From: an uncultured Succinivibrio sp.
GTDB lineage: Bacteria; Pseudomonadota; Gammaproteobacteria; Enterobacterales; Succinivibrionaceae
Length of the DNA stretch: 14,047 nucleotides
Direction: 5' to 3'
Assembly (NCBI GenBank): GCA_902772715.1
Contig: CACYBT010000028.1
Span: forward strand, 1 to 14,047
The position numbers were made by a program, and so were the translations under genes. Positions 9,401-14,047 of the stretch are shown piece by piece. The notes beneath the pieces were generated by a model. That model did not search any database. It was not told where the DNA came from and was given only the letters and a program-made list of their open reading frames with translations. Position 1 is the stretch's first letter. Each line of letters starts with the position of its first letter.

Positions 9401-9738
9401 CCAAAACCCATGACAGTAACTACTATCAGACTCAAAACGCCCGCGACTCCATAAATCATTCCAATTATCTTTTAGAAAGGCTCAATATGTCTCCTAATTA
9501 TGATGAATTGTCAGCCTATTCCAAAGGCAGTAACTCCGTGGGACTTGGAGGTTCAATAAGACTGGCACTTGAAAGAAGGATCAATAGTCACTTGGTGCTG
9601 GGTGGTGAAATATTCGCATCCCACTCGGAAGATTACTCGCCTATGGCGCTGATGCTCTACTTTAGAACCTATTTCTCACCATGGAACGGCGACCTGCCTA
9701 TGCCGCCAAAGCCACCAAGACCAGCAACCACCTGGTAA
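6493..9738 (+). CDS. bcsC: BcsC, cellulose export TPR scaffold and outer-membrane porin
   Basis: 1081 aa (E. coli about 1157). A TAA codon sits in frame directly before the ATG, so the start cannot lie upstream. Residues 1-28 form a signal peptide (hydrophobic GHLLLLGLIIPLG). Residues of about 45-650 are helical with many TPR-like pairs, for example AETYYKQGKISQAIKTYNEA, DYISTGDHHKALLVFEKL and DYVKADAFYDEAVRLNPED. From about W676 (DWLKSSTRS) the BCSC C-terminal barrel begins: PGYSNNT, AFPLFAGRAQLQADTIDYNAG, then FGTC with Cys759 and Cys766 that may form a disulphide, followed by alternating aromatic beta strands. The last strand (MLYFRTYFSPW, ending near 1064) is followed by a proline-rich tail to a terminal Trp. 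BcsC carries the glucan across the periplasm and outer membrane. The gap and hairpin before it are the only real break in the operon. Confidence 0.95.
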   Translation: MKRFVKIMRLGHLLLLGLIIPLGMPAHGNSLLPERDSPLYQKNSPVSLNDNSQRRHIEEMEREAQKNSDATLELAALNRLALISGTNSQEYRIALIRHKLKLGGKDRKEAKELIDRLCVARADAFECVQGQALYEITSQEMRLKLQSFSMYEKNQDYEHAVEALDDIFKGRPPKEHNLAMRYYAMMGNIEGREEEALSGLETIYSEEPENSPLQLRIKSVMASLSVSYEATKAFALMATKGKRKEGIEKLTRLIKDHPQHDDIEYYKRRLKESLFYEKLAMAETYYKQGKISQAIKTYNEASQMFADSPYADTALANIYAQRGDEKNFKIYSARALLRLTHESPAEKRRISMSLKSLNADLLKSRAQKHEAKYEYARAIALREQALRLYNAEAWDYYALSSDYISTGDHHKALLVFEKLPKKLLYSKDFLYPYALILDKTGNEESALSLLKLHQHKDPRLKEMYERLRLAKLRQSVNELLDSGNNQEAMKAAKELPKKDASIIFARISEEQKDYVKADAFYDEAVRLNPEDKGLLLDYAFNRIRLLDYETAKSTARAMSQDLESLSLNEKMSLIAVYEALEDYENARKINAAVIEELSSNNAISPSPDGSASSNRQLARLYRNAGRFNHLSHNDGPDNLENYKKALALLNNRATPYENDAIFTHDLLTPDDVNEDWLKSSTRSLAHENYERNNIIFTDGIGYIRDPGHPGYSNNTIVMNIANIAFPLFAGRAQLQADTIDYNAGTLKPYGRYKNTFGTCRVHPDGCSQSSQESTFTNLAFAYDEGPFHIDLGNGPDIDASGFNNQALVGGISYKFSLGNFSLTPEFHRRSKDNSLLAYKGQTDPISGIRWGAVKKTGFTLSGSYYINDDSGLWAFITANELTGRAVEKNRELQFMTGYYYHVINRPNERLTLSPAVMLWGFNKDLSGYTVSQGGYYSPQNYASLSLTLSYKYRTEYYSLLAEVSGALSHSKTHDSNYYQTQNARDSINHSNYLLERLNMSPNYDELSAYSKGSNSVGLGGSIRLALERRINSHLVLGGEIFASHSEDYSPMALMLYFRTYFSPWNGDLPMPPKPPRPATTW

Positions 9739-9750
9739 CAAGGATTTAAT

Positions 9751-11340
9751 ATGATTTTAGGAATAGATAATCTCATAAGTCCCCTGCAAAACCTGATACA
9801 AGGCAACACTTACATTATAGCCGCCGACACCCGCAGTGCGGCTGTCAATCTTGGGTTATGCTGTCTTTTAAAACACAATGACAGTGCCCATATGAAATAT
9901 CTGGTGCTCAATGATCTTTCAAGAGAGGAGATCCTAAAAAACTTTTCATTGCCTGAAAAATTAGCAGAGATCCGCGCTCATGTATACGTAAGCAATAATT
10001 CTTTGAAATTTCTCTCAAACATAGTAACTGATTTTGAATACTACCATGCAGTGGAGCAAGACGCGCTCTTTGTGATCCTGACAAGTGACAGAGTGTTTTT
10101 TGAGGGACACACCAACAGCGCCTTCTCCAAGATAAAAAAAATGGTTAATTTCTTTCGCGAAATAAAAGCCGCGGCTTTGGTGATTACTTATGGAGACCAT
10201 CAGGATAGCGTAATCAATCTGTCGCAGCAGCGCTTAAATGAGTTGGGAGGCGCTGCCTCACTGATGATCCACAGCGACTGCTATCTTGAAACCTATTTTT
10301 GGAAGGATGAGACCGGAAGACTCAACAATGGCCGCACCGAATTGACTTTTTCAGGTAATGGCTTTGCGGCCGTCCTTGATATCTCAAAAGTGCATAATCC
10401 TGATTTAATCGATGACATCGACACCTGCTATGTCTGCAACTCGGGATTTGCGCCTGATAAAGAAATTTTCAGCAAAACCATAGAACTACCGGACAACAGC
10501 TCTGTATTTAACAGGGCTCAGGCCGAAGGTCATGCGGCAACCTGCTTTTTTGTGATTCATGATCGTACCGAAGTTGAAGAGCTTGGCAAAATGATTTTTA
10601 AGTTACGCCACTCTACCGGCATGTATCTGCATATTTTTGTTCTGGAAAAGGTCGCCAATATTCGTGCCAATTCCGAGAATTTTCTGTTGGCCTGCGGGGC
10701 TAATTACGTATTTACGGCAGAAGCACAGATCTCGCATATCAATGTGATGCTTCACAGTCTCCACAAAGCCACGTTCAAGTATTCATCTGCAGTAGATTTT
10801 GCCGTCCTGAAAAGACAGTTCTTTATGCTTGATAGAGAAAATAACGGCTACTTAGATAAAGATGAGTTCGTCAAAAAGGTAGCCTCCCTGGTTTCTCTTG
10901 AAGATGACGGGGCTAACTGTAACGGAGCGCTGGCAATTCTGGCGGTGAACCAAAAGATTTCCAGTGAACTTGCCGTGTCTCAGTTTAAGCCCAAGCGCGG
11001 CGGCGACTACTGCACCATTTTTCATCAGGATGTGGTGGTTTTCCTGCCCTCCTGCCGTGAAGGAGAGCTGTCCGTTTCGCTCCTGCACACCTTTAATGTC
11101 GAAACCGACAAACTCTTCTCGAGCATTCGTGCCACCTACACCAAACATGAGATCATTTCCATAATCAATGAAATGAAAAATGACAGTACCCTAGATGATC
11201 TCAATTATGAACTGTTACTGCACACGATTGAAATTCAGAAAATGGAAAAAAATTATGGCAATTTATCCGATAAGATCATGACAATCTGCGAGAAGACCCC
11301 GATTGTCCATAAAACAATTTCATCAATGGAGCTAAAATAA
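9751..11340 (+). CDS. bcsE: BcsE, c-di-GMP-binding GIL-domain protein
   Basis: 529 aa (E. coli about 523), cytosolic, with no signal peptide or membrane helix. BcsE binds c-di-GMP and enhances cellulose synthesis; in E. coli it interacts with BcsF and with the BcsRQ/BcsA assembly. Recognition rests on the middle REC-like part (NIRANSENFLLACGANYVF, close to LRATDERLLLACGANMVI in E. coli) and on the C-terminal GIL/GGDEF-like part. There R416-G-G-D419 supplies the RxGD c-di-GMP motif (R415-TG-D418 in E. coli), followed by VVVFLPSCREGELSVSLLHTF. Between them, residues 361-373 (DRENNGYLDKDEF) resemble an EF-hand loop, described in the findings. The ATG lies 12 nt after the bcsC stop, with AAGGA at 9740-9744. 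Its co-directional position after bcsC differs from E. coli, where bcsEFG is divergent. Confidence 0.92.
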   Translation: MILGIDNLISPLQNLIQGNTYIIAADTRSAAVNLGLCCLLKHNDSAHMKYLVLNDLSREEILKNFSLPEKLAEIRAHVYVSNNSLKFLSNIVTDFEYYHAVEQDALFVILTSDRVFFEGHTNSAFSKIKKMVNFFREIKAAALVITYGDHQDSVINLSQQRLNELGGAASLMIHSDCYLETYFWKDETGRLNNGRTELTFSGNGFAAVLDISKVHNPDLIDDIDTCYVCNSGFAPDKEIFSKTIELPDNSSVFNRAQAEGHAATCFFVIHDRTEVEELGKMIFKLRHSTGMYLHIFVLEKVANIRANSENFLLACGANYVFTAEAQISHINVMLHSLHKATFKYSSAVDFAVLKRQFFMLDRENNGYLDKDEFVKKVASLVSLEDDGANCNGALAILAVNQKISSELAVSQFKPKRGGDYCTIFHQDVVVFLPSCREGELSVSLLHTFNVETDKLFSSIRATYTKHEIISIINEMKNDSTLDDLNYELLLHTIEIQKMEKNYGNLSDKIMTICEKTPIVHKTISSMELK

Positions 11341-11341
11341 C

Positions 11342-11557
11342 ATGTGGAACCACACTCTGCATTTAAGAGATGTCTTTGAAATAGTCATATTATGTGCGCT
11401 GCTCTTCATTCCTCTGGGAATGTTCCTAAAAACTCATATGGAGCTGATTGTAAGGGTTTTAAGACCTGTAAAATTGTCAAGGACCAATCTTAAAGACAAG
11501 GGCTCCTTTGTAAGTTTCATGAAGATAAAAGATAAAGACACCCATAACGAGAATTAA
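11342..11557 (+). CDS. bcsF: BcsF, small membrane protein of the cellulose complex
   Basis: 71 aa (E. coli 63). One membrane helix at about residues 12-29 (FEIVILCALLFIPLGMFL) corresponds to the E. coli IIEIIVVCALIFFPLGYL. A cytosolic, basic tail (RVLRPVKLSRTNLKDKG) follows. BcsF recruits BcsE to the membrane and links it to BcsG. It starts 1 nt after the bcsE stop (GGAG at 11328-11331), so coupling with bcsE is likely. The length, the helix sequence and the position between bcsE and bcsG together make the call firm despite the small size. Confidence 0.9.
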   Translation: MWNHTLHLRDVFEIVILCALLFIPLGMFLKTHMELIVRVLRPVKLSRTNLKDKGSFVSFMKIKDKDTHNEN

Positions 11558-11589
11558 CCGCAGTTTTTACAAAAACCCGTAATAAGCGT

Positions 11590-13218
11590 ATGCACCAAGA
11601 CATGAGCGAAAAAGCAACAGTATTTTTTTTGAGAAGCCACGCCCTATGGAACGGATTCTTTTTATTCAGATTAGGTCTCTACACGCTCTCTATCACCGAA
11701 CTGTCTCCCCTTCTCTTTCTTCTAGGGTTTTTCCTGTCGCTCCTCCATGCTGCGCATAAGGGCATCAATGCCTTCTTGAGAATGGTCTTTGCTATTGCCA
11801 ATATCGCTCTGCTGTATCATGACAGCTATCTGCCTGGTATCAAGCAGTTATTAGCCCAAAAGGACAATCTCAAAGACTTTTCTGTAGACTACATTCAAGA
11901 GTTTCTTATTGATTTTATCAATATAAAAATGATTATCGCCCTGCTTTCTGCGGTAATTATCCTAAGACTTTTGGGGCTGTTTTTAAGAGGCAGCACCCTG
12001 GTGTTATGCACATTTTTGGTAGTCTGTACCCTGCCATCTGATTACTTTCAGAAATTCACCTTTGAAAACGATGAAATAACTGTAAGCCGAAATATCTTTT
12101 CCAAGGAGAATGGCATAATTCCCCAGTTTGGCACCTTTACAGAGTCAAATCTTACAAGATACCTGAACAGCTTTTTTGATAACGAGAAAGCGCGCCGTGT
12201 CACTTTTGACTTTAAAAGAAAAGCAAAGGCCACCCCCTTTCATATTCTCATATTACAGACCGACTTTTTTTCCAATGAGGATCTCCAAAAATTTAGCGCT
12301 GATCACGGCGGACTCAAGGGATTCAACATCTATCTGACAAACTTTAATACTGTAGCCACTGATCCTGCCGATTCAATTTTAAGACTTATAAACAGTATCT
12401 GCGGTCAAAAGCGCATGACAGAGCTTTCAAGTTCCAGAGATAAAGCCTGTGAACTGCCAACGACACTGGAGAAACTGGGATTTAGGCCTCATTTTTATTT
12501 TAATGACTATTCTACAAAGTCCACCCTAAGCCAGCCCCTTTTGGACATCATCGCCGCTAACGGGGGGATCAGCTCTACCTCAGCAGTGTCAAAAGTACTG
12601 TATCATAATGCAGAAGGCAGCCCTGTATACAGAGATCGTGATGTGCTCAAGGCTGTCATCAAACGGGCAGAAGCCCATGGCGGAGGTTCCTTTAATTATA
12701 TTCACAGCGCTTCTCTTGCCTCTAATTTGAAACTTTCAAGTGACGGCAAGAGTGCTGCCTATAACGAGCGTCTAGGATTATTTCTTAAAGATTTGGATGA
12801 ATTTATTGAATACCTAGAAGATCAAAATAAGCCCTGTCTTTTTATCCTGCTTAGCACCTGTGGTTCTGCCAATCACAGTGACAAAACGCAATTACAGGGA
12901 ATAAGAAAGATACCCTCCCAGAAACTGACCAATACCACCGCCATGATCAAATTTGTCGGGATCAATGATAACCATAATCAAAAGGTCTATAACGATAATG
13001 TCAGCTATCAGGCTTTGGCCTCGGCCATAGCCAGAATCATCAAACTTGATATCTTTTCAAGACAAAGACCTTTATCATATGATGCCCTGCATGAAGATCT
13101 GTATAAAACCGCAATAGTCAGCGAGAACAGAGAAAACACATTGATTGAATTTAAAGGAAAGTTTTTCTATAAAGCCAATCAGAATAACGATGCAGCATGG
13201 AAAGAATATGTTAACTGA
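11590..13218 (+). CDS. bcsG: BcsG-family protein, probable catalytically dead copy (BcsG1)
   Basis: 542 aa (E. coli BcsG 559). The family enzyme is an inner-membrane, zinc-dependent phosphoethanolamine transferase that decorates cellulose in the periplasm. Five N-terminal helices lie within about residues 18-150, with the landmark YHDSYLPG (E. coli WHDTWLPG). The periplasmic domain keeps the fold landmarks: PFHILIL, NFNT, LRLINSICGQ with Cys271 and Cys287 (the E. coli disulphide pair C290/C306), GSPVYRDRDVL, FLKDLDEFI and GIRKIPS with Arg439 (E. coli R458). The catalytic residues are gone: C243 is Asp225, Y277-S278 are Asp258-Pro259, E442-H443 are Thr423-Cys424, and the H396 position appears to be Ser. 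The ORF is otherwise full length with no frameshift. The start at 11590 has only a weak ribosome-binding site, and Met5 (11602) is an alternative. It overlaps bcsG2 by 11 nt. The family call is firm; inactivity is inferred. Confidence 0.88.
   Translation: MHQDMSEKATVFFLRSHALWNGFFLFRLGLYTLSITELSPLLFLLGFFLSLLHAAHKGINAFLRMVFAIANIALLYHDSYLPGIKQLLAQKDNLKDFSVDYIQEFLIDFINIKMIIALLSAVIILRLLGLFLRGSTLVLCTFLVVCTLPSDYFQKFTFENDEITVSRNIFSKENGIIPQFGTFTESNLTRYLNSFFDNEKARRVTFDFKRKAKATPFHILILQTDFFSNEDLQKFSADHGGLKGFNIYLTNFNTVATDPADSILRLINSICGQKRMTELSSSRDKACELPTTLEKLGFRPHFYFNDYSTKSTLSQPLLDIIAANGGISSTSAVSKVLYHNAEGSPVYRDRDVLKAVIKRAEAHGGGSFNYIHSASLASNLKLSSDGKSAAYNERLGLFLKDLDEFIEYLEDQNKPCLFILLSTCGSANHSDKTQLQGIRKIPSQKLTNTTAMIKFVGINDNHNQKVYNDNVSYQALASAIARIIKLDIFSRQRPLSYDALHEDLYKTAIVSENRENTLIEFKGKFFYKANQNNDAAWKEYVN
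13199..13204 (+). promoter_or_regulatory. Shine-Dalgarno for the second bcsG, inside bcsG1
   Basis: GGAAAG lies in the last codons of bcsG1, just before the ATG at 13208. This supports re-initiation across the 11-nt overlap, and so co-translation of the two BcsG proteins in similar amounts. Confidence 0.6.
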
Positions 13219-14047
13219 TAAAATAAAAAATTTCGGATCTTTTAATTTTCATGAAAATTTGGCTTTAGGGGCATATTTCTTTGTCAGGTTTTTTCTTTAT
13301 TTTTCTTCATACACCAGTTTTTCCATAATCCCCAATGCCGCTCTGCTGCTATGTGGTGCCGTGCGCTTTAACAACCTCTTCCTAAGATCTCTGCACTACA
13401 CTCTTATCACGGTTATGGCTGTGTTCTTGTTTTATTACGACAGTTATCTGCCAGGTTTTGAGCAGATCTTAACCTCCATACATGAAAATCATGACATTGA
13501 AATCATTGACTCCCTGCTGCAAATGATTTCCACCTCGATTATTCTCATCATATGCTTCATCGTGATTATTGTGGTCTTCCTAAGCGACGTCGTGCATGTA
13601 TATACGGTGCTCGCAGTGATATTTGCCATAATTGGCATTCAGAGCATTTCACCGTTCATGATCAATCAGTTACAGGCAGAGACTACAGCATCAACTGCGG
13701 AAAATACAGGGACATCTTCAGATCTGGTTCCCCTAATCGGGGATAAAACAGCGGCAAACATCGAAAAATACAGTCAGGATATTTTTGCCAAAGAGGCTTC
13801 AAGAATTATCAGTATGCCTTATGAATTACCGGCTAACTTTGAATCCTTCGACATTCTTATGGTTAATATCTGCTCCATGGCTACAGATGATATCGCCGCC
13901 TCAAACCAGTTGAACAATGAACTGTTTTCAAAGTTTGATATCTATTTTGACTCCTTTAACTCGGCAACTTCCTATTCAACTCCGGCAACACTGCGGCTTC
14001 TTTTGTCAAACTGCGGACATCGGACCGAGCATGAGCTCTATTCAGAA
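13208..14047 (+). CDS. bcsG: BcsG, cellulose phosphoethanolamine transferase, second copy (BcsG2, 3' end outside window)
   Basis: The ATG at 13208 opens a frame that reads without a stop to the last base (280 codons), so the gene continues beyond the window. Five hydrophobic helices precede about residue 160, with YYDSYLPGFEQIL matching the BcsG1 and E. coli landmark. A Ser/Thr/Ala-rich linker (ETTASTAENTGTSSD) follows, as in E. coli. The periplasmic domain starts FDILMVNICSMATDDIA, with Cys222 at the E. coli C243 position. It continues FNSATSYSTPATLRLL, with Ser257 at the S278 nucleophile position, and SNCGH with Cys269 at C290. Cys222-Ser257 spacing is 35, as in E. coli. This copy is therefore the likely active phosphoethanolamine transferase. 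The Glu-His metal pair and the remaining active-site residues would lie downstream and cannot be checked here. Confidence 0.92.
   Translation, partial: MLTDKIKNFGSFNFHENLALGAYFFVRFFLYFSSYTSFSIIPNAALLLCGAVRFNNLFLRSLHYTLITVMAVFLFYYDSYLPGFEQILTSIHENHDIEIIDSLLQMISTSIILIICFIVIIVVFLSDVVHVYTVLAVIFAIIGIQSISPFMINQLQAETTASTAENTGTSSDLVPLIGDKTAANIEKYSQDIFAKEASRIISMPYELPANFESFDILMVNICSMATDDIAASNQLNNELFSKFDIYFDSFNSATSYSTPATLRLLLSNCGHRTEHELYSE

Noticed and set aside
11563..11576. GTTTTT-AC-AAAAAC palindrome between bcsF and bcsG1, considered as a terminator or operator.
   Set aside because: The stem is only about 5 A/T-rich pairs with a 4-nt loop and no T-tract after it, too weak to support a call.
11590..13218. 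bcsG1 as a pseudogene in decay.
   Set aside because: The frame is full length, the structural landmarks and disulphide cysteines are kept, and only active-site residues are altered, which fits a maintained pseudoenzyme better than decay.
13552..13746. A 64-codon plus-strand open frame near the right end.
   Set aside because: It is out of frame with the second bcsG, whose homologous reading frame passes straight through the region to the window end.

Overview
The window is one uninterrupted, plus-strand cellulose-biosynthesis (bcs) operon of the Escherichia coli-like (type II) kind. It is cut at both ends: it opens inside bcsQ and closes inside a second bcsG. The gene order is bcsQ(partial)-bcsA-bcsB-bcsZ-bcsC-bcsE-bcsF-bcsG1-bcsG2(partial). 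Nearly every base is coding. Junctions are overlaps of 8-11 nt or gaps of 1-32 nt, except a 76-nt gap before bcsC, so one polycistronic message is likely. The gene set (BcsE with an RxGD motif, BcsF, BcsG) points to a gammaproteobacterium. Base composition is moderate to AT-leaning, and protein identity to the enterobacterial homologues looks low, so a lineage outside Enterobacteriaceae is likely. A Succinivibrionaceae/Aeromonadales-type host is only a guess.

How the parts work together, from family knowledge: BcsQ (ParA-like ATPase) helps localise and assemble the complex. BcsA polymerises UDP-glucose and is switched on by c-di-GMP through its PilZ domain. BcsB is the periplasmic partner, BcsZ is normally a periplasmic GH8 endoglucanase, and BcsC is the TPR scaffold plus outer-membrane barrel. 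BcsE senses c-di-GMP, and membrane peptide BcsF links it to BcsG, which transfers phosphoethanolamine to cellulose. In E. coli, bcsEFG is transcribed divergently from bcsQABZC; here both halves run in the same direction.

The two most notable points concern enzymes. (1) bcsG is duplicated in tandem. The first copy keeps the fold landmarks but has lost the metal-ligand and nucleophile residues (Cys to Asp, Ser to Pro, Glu-His to Thr-Cys). The second, as far as it is visible, keeps the catalytic Cys and Ser. An active/pseudoenzyme pair is therefore likely. (2) BcsZ is recognisable over its whole length, but its GH8 signature around the catalytic Glu is erased, the catalytic acids are at best swapped (E to D, D to E), and about 17 residues are missing from the cleft region. 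BcsA, by contrast, has every catalytic and c-di-GMP-binding motif. Other points: BcsE carries an EF-hand-like loop, and a hairpin before bcsC could hide its ribosome-binding site.

Comparisons with E. coli proteins were made from memory of those sequences, without alignment software. No RNA genes, mobile elements, CRISPR arrays or convincing terminators were seen, and there is no gene-free stretch over 300 bases.
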